This document shows positions 40,168 to 49,446 of a stretch of 55,380 bases of DNA, in pieces (the stretch's first letter is position 1; the number at the start of each line of letters is the position of its first letter). The translations under genes and the position numbers were made by a program. Origin of the DNA: an uncultured Selenomonadales bacterium (lineage in GTDB: Bacteria > Bacillota > Negativicutes > Selenomonadales > Selenomonadaceae); NCBI GenBank assembly GCA_937877655.1, contig CALFJC010000050.1, positions 1-55,380 of the forward strand, in the 5' to 3' direction. The notes under the pieces were generated by a model. It was not told the DNA's origin and did no database searches. It saw nothing but the letters and a program-made list of their open reading frames with translations.

Positions 40168-42318
40168 ATGAGCAATGCAGAACTTGATCTTCAGGCTCTT
40201 ATAAAAAAAGCCGAAGCGCAAGAAAATTTTCCCGAAGTCCCGCTGGACGAATTTGCAATCCCCACTTACGACGAGTGGAAACAAGCTTGTATCGATCTTT
40301 TGAAAGGCGCGCCCTTCGAGAAAAAACTTTTCACAAAAACTTATGAAGGCATTACGTTTTCGCCGATGTATTTTCACGCTGACACCGAACCGATTCAACC
40401 TGCGAAGTCTTTTCCCGGCATGGGAGATTATCTGCGCGGCGTCGAGGCAAACGGCTATGTAAATGCTCCTTGGGGCATTGCGCAGGCTTGCGACGAAACT
40501 TTTCCTGCAGAAAATAATGAACTTCTTAAACGCGAGATTGAAAAAGGCTCAACGATTTATAATGTCAAAGTTGATTGCGCAACCCGCAAGGCGAAAGATG
40601 CCCGCGAATGCGAACACATCGGCAAGGGCGGTTGCAGTTTGACAACTCTCGGCGACGTTACTTCTTTGCTGAAAGATCTCAAGCTTGATACTTATCCGCT
40701 TTATGTTTTTGCGGGCGAAAGTGCTCTGCCGCTCCTCGCGCTGATTGTGGCGGCTGTCAAAAAAAACGGTGGCGACGTTTCAAAACTGCGCGGAGTTATC
40801 GGCGCAAATCCGATTGGCGAATATGCGGCGAACGGTTGGCTCGGACAAGATTTGGAAAAACTTTTCGACGAGGCGGCAACGTCCGCGAAATGGACAATTC
40901 AAAATGCTCCCGCCGTCAAAACTATTTTTGTTCAAAGCGACGTGTTCAGCAACGGCGGCGCAAATGACGTTCAGGAAGTCGCTTACACGGTTTCGACGGG
41001 CGTCGCTTATCTCCGAGCACTTTTGGAGCGCGGCTTGACGATTGACGAGGCGGCGTCTCAAATTATGTTCGGCTTTTCTATGGGCGCGAATTTCTTTATG
41101 CAAATTGCGAAACTCCGCGCAGTTCGTCCGATTTGGGCGCAGATTGTCAAAGCGTTCGGCGGCAACGAAGAATCTCAAAAAATGCATATTCACGGACGCC
41201 CCGCAAAATTTTTCAAAACCGTTTATGATCCTTACGTCAACATGCTCCGCGATACAACGGAACTTTTCAGCGGCGTAGTCGGCGGCGTCGACAGCTTTGA
41301 AAATTCCACTTTCGACGAGCCCGTTCGCAAAGGCGACGAGTTCAGCCGTCGTATTGCCCGCAACATGCAAATCATTTTGCAAGAAGAATTCGGGCTTTTG
41401 CAACCGATTGATCCTGCCGGCGGCTCTTGGGCAGTCGAAACTTTGACGAAACAAATCAAAGAAAAAATTTGGGCGGAGTTCCAAGTTATCGAAGGCAAGG
41501 GCGGTATCGTTGCCGCGCTTAAAGAAGGTTATCCGCAAGAAGAAATTTCCAAGATTTGTGATGCCCGTTTCAAGGCGGCGGAGACTCGCAAAGATCGTAT
41601 TGTCGGAAACAACATGTATCCCAACATGACGGAAGAACGCATTGAAACCCGCGCAGAAAGTCAAGCCGAAAACATGAAAGTTCGCAAGGTTACGATTGAT
41701 GTTTATCTTTCAACCGTCGACGCAAAAGATGCGCTTGCTAATGTCAAAGCCGACGACGCGGAAACCGTTATCGCGGCGGCAGAAAAGGGCGCAACCATTA
41801 CCGAACTCAGAAAAGCTCTCGGCACGGCTGAAGTCGAAGAAATTAAAAATATCGAAGCGCATCGTTGGAGCGAACGTTTTGAATCTCTTCGCGAAAAGAC
41901 AGAAAAATTCAAAGCCGAGACGGGCGACAACGTTAAAATTTTCCTTGCCAACATGGGACCCATTCCTCAACACAAAGCCCGCGCAGATTTTACTACGGGA
42001 TTTTTGCAAGTCGGCGCGTTCCAAGTTTTGGGCAATAACGGCTTTGCAACTGTTGACGACGCGGCGGCGGCGGCTAAAGAATCGGGCGCGGACGCGGTCG
42101 TAATTTGTTCGACAGATCCGACTTATCCCGAAATTGTCCCGGCACTCGCTCCGAAACTTCACGAAGCTCTTCCGAACGCAACGGTTTATCTCGCAGGAAC
42201 CGCTCCCGCCGAATTGGTCGAAACTTACAAGCAGGCGGGCATTGACGATTATATTAACGTCAGAGCGAATTGCTACAAAGTTATTCAAGCACTTCAACAG
42301 AAAAAGGGGATGAACTAA
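40168..42318 (+). CDS. mutA: methylmalonyl-CoA mutase small (beta) subunit
   Basis: 716 aa. Non-catalytic partner of MutB in the heterodimeric B12 enzyme that interconverts succinyl-CoA and R-methylmalonyl-CoA. TYDEWKQACIDLLKGAPFEKKLFTKTYEGI, GFSMGANFFMQIAKLRAVRPIW and LLQPIDPAGGSWAVETLT follow the mutase fold. The C-terminal B12-like domain (about 600-716: IFLANMGPIPQHKARADFTTGFLQVG) lacks the cobalt-ligating DxHxxG, as expected for this subunit. AGGAGG precedes the ATG. mutB follows directly. Confidence 0.95.
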   Translation: MSNAELDLQALIKKAEAQENFPEVPLDEFAIPTYDEWKQACIDLLKGAPFEKKLFTKTYEGITFSPMYFHADTEPIQPAKSFPGMGDYLRGVEANGYVNAPWGIAQACDETFPAENNELLKREIEKGSTIYNVKVDCATRKAKDARECEHIGKGGCSLTTLGDVTSLLKDLKLDTYPLYVFAGESALPLLALIVAAVKKNGGDVSKLRGVIGANPIGEYAANGWLGQDLEKLFDEAATSAKWTIQNAPAVKTIFVQSDVFSNGGANDVQEVAYTVSTGVAYLRALLERGLTIDEAASQIMFGFSMGANFFMQIAKLRAVRPIWAQIVKAFGGNEESQKMHIHGRPAKFFKTVYDPYVNMLRDTTELFSGVVGGVDSFENSTFDEPVRKGDEFSRRIARNMQIILQEEFGLLQPIDPAGGSWAVETLTKQIKEKIWAEFQVIEGKGGIVAALKEGYPQEEISKICDARFKAAETRKDRIVGNNMYPNMTEERIETRAESQAENMKVRKVTIDVYLSTVDAKDALANVKADDAETVIAAAEKGATITELRKALGTAEVEEIKNIEAHRWSERFESLREKTEKFKAETGDNVKIFLANMGPIPQHKARADFTTGFLQVGAFQVLGNNGFATVDDAAAAAKESGADAVVICSTDPTYPEIVPALAPKLHEALPNATVYLAGTAPAELVETYKQAGIDDYINVRANCYKVIQALQQKKGMN

Positions 42319-44520
42319 TTGGCTGGTTACAACAATCCGGACTTCACGCAAATTGGTCTGAGCGACGCCCCGACTTCTGATGCGGCGGAGTGGAAGGCTA
42401 AATTTGAACAGGCGGCTAAAGCCGATTACGACAAATTGATTTATAAAACGATGGAGCATGTTCCCGTCAAGCCGCTTTACACTCATGACGAATATGAACA
42501 TATGAATCATTTGGATTTCGTCAGCGGCATTCCGCCGTTCCTGCGCGGTCCTTATGCTACAATGTATGTTTTTCGCCCTTGGACGGTTCGTCAATACGCG
42601 GGCTTTTCGACGGCTGAAGAATCCAACGCATTTTATCGCCGCAACCTTGCCGCCGGGCAAAAAGGTTTGTCGATAGCTTTTGACTTGCCGACCCATCGCG
42701 GCTACGACGCAGATAATCCCCGCGTTTTCGGTGACGTAGGCAAGGCGGGCGTCAGTGTTTGTTCAATGCTTGACATGAATATTTTGTTCAGCGGAATTCC
42801 GCTCGATCAAATGTCCGTTTCAATGACAATGAACGGCGCGGTTCTTCCGATTCTGGCGTTCTTTATTCAGAGCGGCATTGAACAAGGCGTTGACAAATCG
42901 ATCCTCAACGGCACGATTCAAAACGACATTTTGAAAGAATTCATGGTGCGCAACACCTACATTTATCCGCCCGAAATGTCAATGCGCATTATCGGCGATA
43001 TTTTCGAGTACACGACAAAATACATGCCGAAGTTCAATTCAATTTCAATCAGCGGTTATCACATGCAGGAAGCGGGCGCGCCGGCTGATATTGAACTCGG
43101 TTACACATTGGCGGACGGTCTCGAATACATTCGCACGGGCATTAACGCGGGCTTGAAGGTTGACGCCTTCGCAAAACGTTTAAGCTTTTTCTGGGCTATC
43201 GGCAAAAATTATTTCATGGAAGTTGCCAAAATGCGTGCGGCTCGCGTCCTTTGGGCAAAAATCGTCAAACAAATGGGCGGCACAGATGCAAAATCTATGG
43301 CACTTCGCACACATTGCCAGACTTCGGGTTGGTCGCTTACCGCGCAGGATCCGTTCAACAACATTTCCCGCACGGTTATGGAGGCAATGGGCGCGGCACT
43401 CGGTCACACTCAATCGCTCCATACCAACGCACTTGACGAAGCTATTGCGTTGCCGACAGACTTTAGCGCAAGAATTGCCCGCAACACGCAACTTTATATT
43501 CAAGACGAAACTTCTGTTTGCAAAATCATCGATCCTTGGGGCGGCTCCTATTACGTCGAGGCTCTTACGAACGAAATTATTCGCCGCGCTTGGGCACATA
43601 TTCAAGAGATTGAACAGCTCGGCGGCATGGCGAAAGCTATTGCAACGGGCTTGCCGAAAATGCGCATTGAAGAGGCGGCGGCTCGTCGTCAAGCGCGTAT
43701 CGACTCCAATAACGAAACGATTGTCGGCTTGAATAAATTCCGCCTTGATAAAGAAGATCCGCTTGAAATTCTCGCCGTCGACAATACTGCGGTTAGAAAT
43801 GCGCAGGTTGAACGCCTTAACAAACTCCGCGCAGAACGTAATGAAGATGACGTCCGCGCCGCGCTTGAGGCTATCACCAAAGCGGCTGAAACTCGCGACA
43901 ACGGCAATTTGCTTGAATGCGCTGTTGAGGCGGCTCGTGTTCGTTGTTCGCTCGGAGAAATTTCCGATGCCGTCGAAAAAATTTCGGGGCGTTATCAAGC
44001 AACGATTCACACAATCAGCGGCGTTTACTCCAGCGAATTCGGCGCACAAACCGAACTTGATAAAGTTCGTGCCCGCGCAGATGAGTTTGAAAAAATTACG
44101 GGACGCCGTCCGAGAATTTTTGTTGCGAAGATCGGACAGGACGGTCACGACAGAGGCGCAAAAGTTATCGCATCCAGTTTTGCAGATATGGGTTGGGACG
44201 TTGATGTCGGTCCGCTCTTCCAAACTCCGCAGGAAGCCGCGCAGGACGCTGTTGATAATGACGTTCACATTGTCGGATTCAGTTCGCTCGCCGCAGGGCA
44301 CAATACACTTTTGCCCGAACTCGTAGACGAACTTAAGAAACTCGGTCGCGAAGATATTTTGGTTGCTATCGGCGGCGTTATCCCCGTTCAAGATTATGAT
44401 CATCTTTACAAGAGCGGAGCCGTTGCAATTTTCGCGCCCGGCACAAACATTCCCGAAGCCGCAATGAAACTTTTAAATATTCTTGTTGACCGCGCTCAAG
44501 AGGAAGAAGACGCGGGCTGA
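42319..44520 (+). CDS. mutB: methylmalonyl-CoA mutase large (alpha) subunit
   Basis: 733 aa, catalytic B12-dependent subunit. FLRGPYATMYVFRPWTVRQYAGFSTAEESN, FDLPTHRGYDADNPR, SMTMNGAVLPILAFFI and QTSGWSLTAQDPFNNI are typical of the catalytic barrel. The C-terminal cobalamin domain has the ligand motif GQDGHDRGAKVIASSF. In propionate fermentation it works with epimerase and decarboxylase genes, which are not in this window. The TTG start directly follows the mutA stop, with AAGGGG at the end of mutA serving as ribosome site. Confidence 0.97.
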   Translation: MAGYNNPDFTQIGLSDAPTSDAAEWKAKFEQAAKADYDKLIYKTMEHVPVKPLYTHDEYEHMNHLDFVSGIPPFLRGPYATMYVFRPWTVRQYAGFSTAEESNAFYRRNLAAGQKGLSIAFDLPTHRGYDADNPRVFGDVGKAGVSVCSMLDMNILFSGIPLDQMSVSMTMNGAVLPILAFFIQSGIEQGVDKSILNGTIQNDILKEFMVRNTYIYPPEMSMRIIGDIFEYTTKYMPKFNSISISGYHMQEAGAPADIELGYTLADGLEYIRTGINAGLKVDAFAKRLSFFWAIGKNYFMEVAKMRAARVLWAKIVKQMGGTDAKSMALRTHCQTSGWSLTAQDPFNNISRTVMEAMGAALGHTQSLHTNALDEAIALPTDFSARIARNTQLYIQDETSVCKIIDPWGGSYYVEALTNEIIRRAWAHIQEIEQLGGMAKAIATGLPKMRIEEAAARRQARIDSNNETIVGLNKFRLDKEDPLEILAVDNTAVRNAQVERLNKLRAERNEDDVRAALEAITKAAETRDNGNLLECAVEAARVRCSLGEISDAVEKISGRYQATIHTISGVYSSEFGAQTELDKVRARADEFEKITGRRPRIFVAKIGQDGHDRGAKVIASSFADMGWDVDVGPLFQTPQEAAQDAVDNDVHIVGFSSLAAGHNTLLPELVDELKKLGREDILVAIGGVIPVQDYDHLYKSGAVAIFAPGTNIPEAAMKLLNILVDRAQEEEDAG

Positions 44521-44523
44521 AAA

Positions 44524-44560
44524 GCAATTAGGAATGCGTAATTCGTAATTAGCAATGAAA
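44524..44560. repeat. AT repeat 'aattaggaatgcgtaattcgtaattagcaatg'
   Basis: Another member of the aattagg/taattag repeat family (compare 19.95, 24.38, 26.42 and 28.38 kb), placed between the mutB stop and its terminator. Confidence 0.6.
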
Positions 44561-44568
44561 AAAATTTT

Positions 44569-44602
44569 CCCCGACAGTCGAAAGACCATCGGGGATTTTT
44601 TT
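44569..44602. terminator. mutAB terminator, bidirectional
   Basis: CCCCGA (44569-44574) pairs with TCGGGG (44589-44594). The inner GTC-GAAA-GAC forms a second helix above a 2x2 internal loop. A seven-T run follows on the plus strand and an A-rich tract flanks the left for the convergent gene. Confidence 0.85.
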
Positions 44603-44623
44603 ATTCGCGCAGTCCGTGCCGAT

Positions 44624-46621
44624 TTATTTCTTAACGAGGCTTGAACTTCCGATTTTGTAATTCGTGCCGTTGACATTGAAAGTGGACGTCGAGCCGAAAT
44701 TTTTAAGAGTAATGGCGTTGGCAGTCGAACCGACTTTGAAATAAATTTCCTTTTTGCTTTTGTTGTAAGACGTTGAGAAATTGCCCGTGATTTTCAACAT
44801 GTCGCCGTTTTCAAAGCCGAAAATCATATCTTTTCCGTCGCCGTTCGCATAAATGAAAGTATCGGCTCCCGAATTGCCCCAAAGTGAATCATTTCCTTTT
44901 CCGCCCCAGAGCGAATCATTTCCTGCGCCGCCCCAGAGCGAATCATTTCCGTTGCCGCCATAGAGCTTGTCGTTTCCGTTATTGCCATAAAGTTTATCAT
45001 CATTTGCGACGCCCAAAAGTGTATCTGCTCCGTTGTAGCCTGTTAGTGTATCATTGCCGTTACCGCCGACCATCGATGCGGCGGCTCCGCTGTTGTCAAT
45101 ATAATCCGCGCCGTCGCCGCCGCTGAGCGTGACGGTTGAAGAAGCGTAGTTATAAATTCTGTCATCGTCATTTCCGCCGTCAATAGTGACGTTCGAGCTC
45201 CAATTTTTAATTGTATCGTCATCTGCACCGCCGCGAATAGAAACTTTATTGCCTTGATTGCTGATATAGTCTGCGTCGTTGCCGCCGTCTATCGTGACGG
45301 TTGCGGCGTGATTAAAAATTGAATCGGCTCCTGTGCCCGCAAAGATTGAAACGTTTGAGGCGAGGGAATCATTGTAAACGGAGTCAGCACCATTGCCGCC
45401 ATAAATTGAAACTTTGCTACCTTCATTAATGATCCTGTCATTACCTGCTCCTCCGTCAATCGTTACGCTTGAAGCATAGTTTCTTATTGTGTCATTGCCG
45501 CCTGATGCTTGAATTGTCGAGCCTGAAAAGAAATTGTTAATTGAATCTTTGCCGGAAGTGCCACTGACTGATTTATTGTAAGCATAAGCTCCGCCGGTTG
45601 CGGCTTGCTTAGCCAGATAGCGCAGGAACATGTAACCTGCCGAATAACTTGGGGATTCTACGCCCTTCACGTTATCGACGGTCGTTGTACTCATTACAAG
45701 TGCTTTCTTTAGTAAAGTAGCATTGCCCGCTAATTGTATTAAATCGCTCTTATTCTCGTCGTCTATGCCGTGAGTGAGCTCCGCAGTTCCTTCTTTGATT
45801 AAGGCAGGCAGATAGTCGTAGTAATCGATATTTGCCCGCATGACAGAATGGGTCAGTTCGTGCGCAACGGTACGATCGAGGTGCGCTTGCTTCGCTTTGG
45901 CTTTATTATTTTTGTTTTGAATTCCGTCAGCACCCGTGGCATTGCTGTAGTAATACAAATTTATGTGTAGTTTGAGAGGATTCGTTGACTTTTGATCTTG
46001 ATACGGACCGCCGTACGTCGCTGCGGAATCGCCCTTGCCTTCGTCAGCAAAAACTACGTAAAGAGTTTTTGTTACAGAAGATTTTGTCTTGAAGCTGAAG
46101 TTGTCGCCGTAAGATTTGGCGATAAGATCTAGTCCGCTTTCAATCCAATTCGAGTACAAGCTGTGCCACAAATATTTTTCGTAAGTTGAAAGACTGTCGT
46201 AACTTCTGCTTACCGTTTCGCCTTTGGAATTGACTTGTCCGAGCTTTACTGTCAGTCCGTTGACTGTAAAAGAATTTTCTTCAAAATTTTCGTCCGGCGA
46301 GCTGTTTTCAGGGACGATACTTGCAGCGGTTTTGACTTTGGAACCGCCCGCGTCTTTTCCGGTGATTGCTCCGGTGTCGGTGTTGGCAAGATTGATGCCA
46401 CAATATTTTTTCAAGAAGGTATCGGCATTGCCTGCCTTTTTTTGGTCAACGAGCATTTGATTGATAACTTTTTGCACGCCGCCGAAACTTGAGCAAGCTT
46501 TTACTGCAAAATCGAGGATATTAGTTGTGAATGCCGCGTCGTTCTTAAAATTACTCCGCTTAAGCGTATGTACGTCCAAAGCTTTCATGAACGCCTTGAT
46601 AACCTCTTGTTGAGTTGCCAT
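44624..46621 (-). CDS. secreted HExxH metallopeptidase with RTX repeats
   Basis: 665 aa, no signal peptide, consistent with type I secretion. N-terminal helical domain (about 1-70, Lys/Asp-rich). Zinc peptidase domain about 130-350, with the active-site motif AHELTH (His254, Glu255, His258) and the downstream Glu in IKEGTAELTHG (277 or 281) as probable third ligand. Repeats about 355-600 begin as NYASSVTIDGGAGNDRI units like those of the 9.7-kb gene and end as classic calcium-binding GGxGxDxLx (GNDSLWGGAGNDSLWGG). The C-terminal beta-rich tail is the likely secretion signal. GGAGATG precedes the ATG. Substrate unknown. Confidence 0.85.
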   Translation of the reverse strand: MATQQEVIKAFMKALDVHTLKRSNFKNDAAFTTNILDFAVKACSSFGGVQKVINQMLVDQKKAGNADTFLKKYCGINLANTDTGAITGKDAGGSKVKTAASIVPENSSPDENFEENSFTVNGLTVKLGQVNSKGETVSRSYDSLSTYEKYLWHSLYSNWIESGLDLIAKSYGDNFSFKTKSSVTKTLYVVFADEGKGDSAATYGGPYQDQKSTNPLKLHINLYYYSNATGADGIQNKNNKAKAKQAHLDRTVAHELTHSVMRANIDYYDYLPALIKEGTAELTHGIDDENKSDLIQLAGNATLLKKALVMSTTTVDNVKGVESPSYSAGYMFLRYLAKQAATGGAYAYNKSVSGTSGKDSINNFFSGSTIQASGGNDTIRNYASSVTIDGGAGNDRIINEGSKVSIYGGNGADSVYNDSLASNVSIFAGTGADSIFNHAATVTIDGGNDADYISNQGNKVSIRGGADDDTIKNWSSNVTIDGGNDDDRIYNYASSTVTLSGGDGADYIDNSGAAASMVGGNGNDTLTGYNGADTLLGVANDDKLYGNNGNDKLYGGNGNDSLWGGAGNDSLWGGKGNDSLWGNSGADTFIYANGDGKDMIFGFENGDMLKITGNFSTSYNKSKKEIYFKVGSTANAITLKNFGSTSTFNVNGTNYKIGSSSLVKK

Positions 46622-46699
46622 CTGTTTTCATCTCCTTCGGAAAAAATTTTTAAACATTGTAATAATTCTCTTCTCGTTTTGTCAAATTTTCCGTGAAGA

Positions 46700-46790
46700 T
46701 TTTTCTGTTGTACACTGCCAAAAAATTTCGGAGGCTGAGAACATTTCGGCTAAAATTTCGCATCGGAAAGAATCTTCGCGGCGGAAAAGC
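46700..46790 (+). pseudogene. decayed duplicate of the folD 5' region
   Basis: 'ttttctgttgtacactgc' (46701) and 'ggaggctgagaac' repeat the folD promoter -10 and Shine-Dalgarno 173 bp upstream of the intact copies (46874). The similarity continues about 45 bp into the coding part (atttcggctaaaattt versus ATGTCGGCAAGAATTT), with ATG changed to ATT. It is a remnant, not a gene. Confidence 0.65.
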
Positions 46791-46830
46791 GATTGGCAAT
46801 GTCTGCGGCAGAATGAATTTAAAATTTTCC

Positions 46831-46859
46831 CCGTCGAATGCAAAGCTCGGCGGTTTTTT
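46831..46859 (+). terminator. terminator between the folD remnant and folD
   Basis: CCGTCGA (46831-46837) pairs with TCGGCGG (46847-46853), followed by six T. It would stop transcripts from the duplicated upstream region just before the folD promoter. Confidence 0.6.
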
Positions 46860-46860
46860 C

Positions 46861-46889
46861 TTGCGAAATTGCTTTTTCTGTTGTACACT
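46861..46889 (+). promoter_or_regulatory. folD promoter
   Basis: TTGCGA (46861-46866), a 17-bp spacer and TACACT (46884-46889), 26 bp before the ATG. Confidence 0.5.
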
Positions 46890-46915
46890 GCTAAAAAATT
46901 TTGGAGGTTGAGAGT

Positions 46916-47779
46916 ATGTCGGCAAGAATTTTGTACGGAAAAGAGTTCGCCGCCCAAATTAAAGAATCTGCGCGGCTCGGAGTAGAGGATTTAAAGAAAA
47001 ATTTCGGCGTAACGCCCGGTTTGGCGGTTATTATCGTCGGTGAAAACCCCGCGTCTCAGGTTTACGTCAGAAATAAACACAAAACTTGCGAGGAGCTCGG
47101 AATTTTCTCCGAAGTCGTCTCCATGCCCGAAGATTCGACCAAAGAAAAATTGCTCGCCAAAATCAACGAGCTTAACGCAGATAAAAATATTCACGGAATA
47201 CTTGTTCAGCTCCCTTTGCCCGCCGCAATTAAAAATTCTTCGGAAGAAATTTTGAACAGAATCAATCCGCTTAAAGATGTCGACGGTTTTCACCCCGTCA
47301 ACGTCGGAAAACTCGTTATCGGCTCGCCCGCGCTCGTTCCTTGCACGCCGGCAGGTTGTATCGAAATGTTAGACCTTGCAAATATCGAAATTGACGGCAA
47401 ACGCGCCGTGATTATCGGCAGAAGTAACATTGTCGGCAAACCTTTATTCCATTTGTTGCTTGCAAGGCATGCAACCGTTACAATTTGCCACACGCACACA
47501 AAAAATCTGCCCGAAATTGCTCGTCAAGCCGATATTTTGGTTGCCGCAAGCGGAAAACCCGCTTTAGTTACCGCCGATATGATAAAACCCGGCGCAACCG
47601 TTATCGATGTCGGAATTAATCGCATTGCGCCCAAAAAATTGGTCGGCGACGTGGATTTTGACGCCGCAAAGGAAATTGCAGGCGCAATTACTCCCGTTCC
47701 CGGCGGCGTCGGGCTTTTAACCGTCGCCATGCTCATGAAAAACGTAGTCAAAGCGGCAAAACTTCAGCTTGAGGCTTAA
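46916..47779 (+). CDS. folD: bifunctional methylenetetrahydrofolate dehydrogenase/cyclohydrolase
   Basis: 287 aa. It oxidises 5,10-methylene-THF with NADP+ and hydrolyses the methenyl form to 10-formyl-THF. PGLAVIIVGENPASQVYVRNKHKTCEELGI contains the catalytic Tyr and Lys. HGILVQLPLP, KDVDGFHPVNVG, PCTPAGCIEML, the NADP-binding VIIGRSNIVGKPLFHLLL and GGVGLLTVAMLM are all present. ATG at 46916 with TTGGAGG upstream. The metallophosphoesterase gene starts 3 bp after the stop. Confidence 0.97.
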   Translation: MSARILYGKEFAAQIKESARLGVEDLKKNFGVTPGLAVIIVGENPASQVYVRNKHKTCEELGIFSEVVSMPEDSTKEKLLAKINELNADKNIHGILVQLPLPAAIKNSSEEILNRINPLKDVDGFHPVNVGKLVIGSPALVPCTPAGCIEMLDLANIEIDGKRAVIIGRSNIVGKPLFHLLLARHATVTICHTHTKNLPEIARQADILVAASGKPALVTADMIKPGATVIDVGINRIAPKKLVGDVDFDAAKEIAGAITPVPGGVGLLTVAMLMKNVVKAAKLQLEA

Positions 47780-47782
47780 AAA

Positions 47783-48952
47783 ATGTTCATAATCATCACG
47801 GCGGGGCTTCTCGGAATAATTTTAGCCCTCGCTTTAATCTCAATTCGCTTTTTGGTAAGCGATCATCTCGCAAAAAAGTTTTATAAGCTCTTCGCGGCGG
47901 CTGATTTGGCTGTTATCGCCGTAATTTTCGGCGGTTGGTATGTTCGTTCGCTCGTTCCAGAAACTTTTATCTCAATCTTCGGCAACGTCGCGACAATTTT
48001 TTTGATGTCACAACTGATTTGCGGAATTTTTGTCATCTGCGCGGTTGTCGGACGATTTTTTTATCGAAAATTCAACAAACCCGCGCCTTTCGACCCTGCG
48101 CGGCGAAGAATGCTCGCTTATGCCTTCCTTTATCCGATTATGTCGCTTGCAATTTCGCTTTACGGCAACAGAATCGAAAAAAATTCCGACGTTATGAACT
48201 TTTTCGACGTGCCGATTAAAAATCTCCCGCCCGAACTCGAAAATTTCAAGCTCGCGCAGATTTCCGATATTCATTTGGGCGCATATTACTCTTTGGAGCG
48301 GCTGGAGGCTCTTTTAACTCGCGTTGCCGACTCTAAACCCGATCTTTTGGCGATAACGGGCGATATTTTTGATGATACAGAGATGAATCCCGCCGCAATT
48401 AAGCTCGTCGACAGCTTTTGCGATAAATTTCGCTTCGGAATTTACTACATTCACGGCAATCACGAACATTTTCGCGGCATTTATCAGATTGAACAGATGA
48501 TTAAGCAGACAAAAATCAATATGCTCGTCAATCGCAGTAAAAATGTCACGTCAAAGCTCTATATTCTCGGCGTCGATTATCCTTCCCGCGCTCCCGTCAC
48601 GACTTCGAGCGATAAAGCGGCGGAAAATCGTTTTCGCGAGGCAAGACGCAGTTATATCGCCGGAGCAACCGCCAATCTTCCCGATGATGCCGTAAAAATT
48701 TTGTTGGCGCACCATCCCGAATTTATTGACGACGGCGCGGAAAATAATTGCGCTTTGACGCTCACGGGACACACTCACGGCTCCCAATTCGGGATTTTCG
48801 GTGTGCCGCTCTTCCCCGTCTTCAAATATACTCGCGGGATCGTCAAAATCGGTGACTCTGTCGGTTATGTTCATTGCGGCAACGGCTCTTGGTTCCCATT
48901 CCGGCTCGGTTGCCCTCCCGAAATCGCCTACTTCACTCTTAAAGCCCAATAA
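47783..48952 (+). CDS. membrane-anchored metallophosphoesterase (YkuE-like)
   Basis: 389 aa. Four hydrophobic segments in the first about 140 residues anchor a C-terminal calcineurin-like domain: DIHLG, TGDIFDD, HGNHEH, LAHHPE and GHTHGSQ provide the two-metal site. Related proteins (YkuE/YaeI) remove phosphate from lipid intermediates such as undecaprenyl pyrophosphate-sugars or lipid A; the substrate here is not known. Co-transcribed with folD. Confidence 0.9.
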   Translation: MFIIITAGLLGIILALALISIRFLVSDHLAKKFYKLFAAADLAVIAVIFGGWYVRSLVPETFISIFGNVATIFLMSQLICGIFVICAVVGRFFYRKFNKPAPFDPARRRMLAYAFLYPIMSLAISLYGNRIEKNSDVMNFFDVPIKNLPPELENFKLAQISDIHLGAYYSLERLEALLTRVADSKPDLLAITGDIFDDTEMNPAAIKLVDSFCDKFRFGIYYIHGNHEHFRGIYQIEQMIKQTKINMLVNRSKNVTSKLYILGVDYPSRAPVTTSSDKAAENRFREARRSYIAGATANLPDDAVKILLAHHPEFIDDGAENNCALTLTGHTHGSQFGIFGVPLFPVFKYTRGIVKIGDSVGYVHCGNGSWFPFRLGCPPEIAYFTLKAQ

Positions 48953-48962
48953 TTTTCCTAAA

Positions 48963-48987
48963 GCCTCGTTCGTCGGGGCATTTTTTT
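48963..48987 (+). terminator. folD operon terminator
   Basis: GCCTCG/CGGGGC stem (48963-48968, 48974-48979), loop TTCGT, then seven T. Confidence 0.8.
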
Positions 48988-48989
48988 GC

Positions 48990-49015
48990 TTGACAGTCCG
49001 TTTTTTTTTTATAAT
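48990..49015 (+). promoter_or_regulatory. consensus hexamers with short T-tract spacer (unit 3)
   Basis: TTGACA (48990-48995) and TATAAT (49010-49015) are perfect, but the spacer is only 14 bp and contains nine T (ten counting the first T of the -10). A 16-18 bp spacer would need two to four more T residues, so this promoter may be in a weak state. Confidence 0.75.
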
Positions 49016-49044
49016 GGCTTATCTTAAATTCGGGAGGTGATAAT

Positions 49045-49401
49045 ATGGCTAAAGAAGACAAATTCGCAGACGAAATGCTCACCGACGATGAACTCGACCA
49101 AATTTCCGGCGGCACGTTGCAGGAGTCGGCAGATGACAGCCACTATTTGAATGATTTGTTGTACGGAAAACCGGGACAGTGTGACCAGTATGGTAAAACT
49201 AGTGTTTACTTTAAAGAGCGTGTGCGAGATGAGATTAAGACAGCCTGGAGTTCACTTGGCATTACATGTTCGATGATTTCTTTTCATGGTAACAAATATG
49301 AATATGCCGGTCAAGAAATTTCACGCAGAAGAGCATATGAAATTGCTTGGGAACGAGCCGGCAGAAATCCGAGCGACTTGCCGCCCAGTTGGGGAACTTA
49401 A
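49045..49401 (+). CDS. double-glycine-leader secreted peptide (bacteriocin/RiPP-precursor-like)
   Basis: 118 aa. The first 23 residues form a typical GG leader (LTDDELDQISGG, Gly22-Gly23), normally cut by a C39-peptidase ABC exporter during secretion. The mature part (about 95 aa) has one Cys after Gly-Gln and a second about 35 residues later, many charged and aromatic residues, and shows no family I recognise. GGGAGGTG is spaced for the ATG. Its own promoter and terminator isolate it. No exporter or immunity gene is adjacent, so the cognate transporter must act from elsewhere. It could be a bacteriocin, signal or modified peptide. Confidence 0.7.
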   Translation: MAKEDKFADEMLTDDELDQISGGTLQESADDSHYLNDLLYGKPGQCDQYGKTSVYFKERVRDEIKTAWSSLGITCSMISFHGNKYEYAGQEISRRRAYEIAWERAGRNPSDLPPSWGT

Positions 49402-49446
49402 ATTTATAGTAACTTGAAACACAGCAAATTATTATTTAAATCGAAA

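Noticed and set aside
43180..44403. 407-codon minus-strand open frame opposite mutB
   Set aside because: Antisense to the catalytic and B12 domains of mutB, no family resemblance.
46622..46915. THF or ZTP riboswitch upstream of folD
   Set aside because: No recognisable core of either class; the structure is better explained by a decayed duplicate of the folD 5' end plus a terminator.
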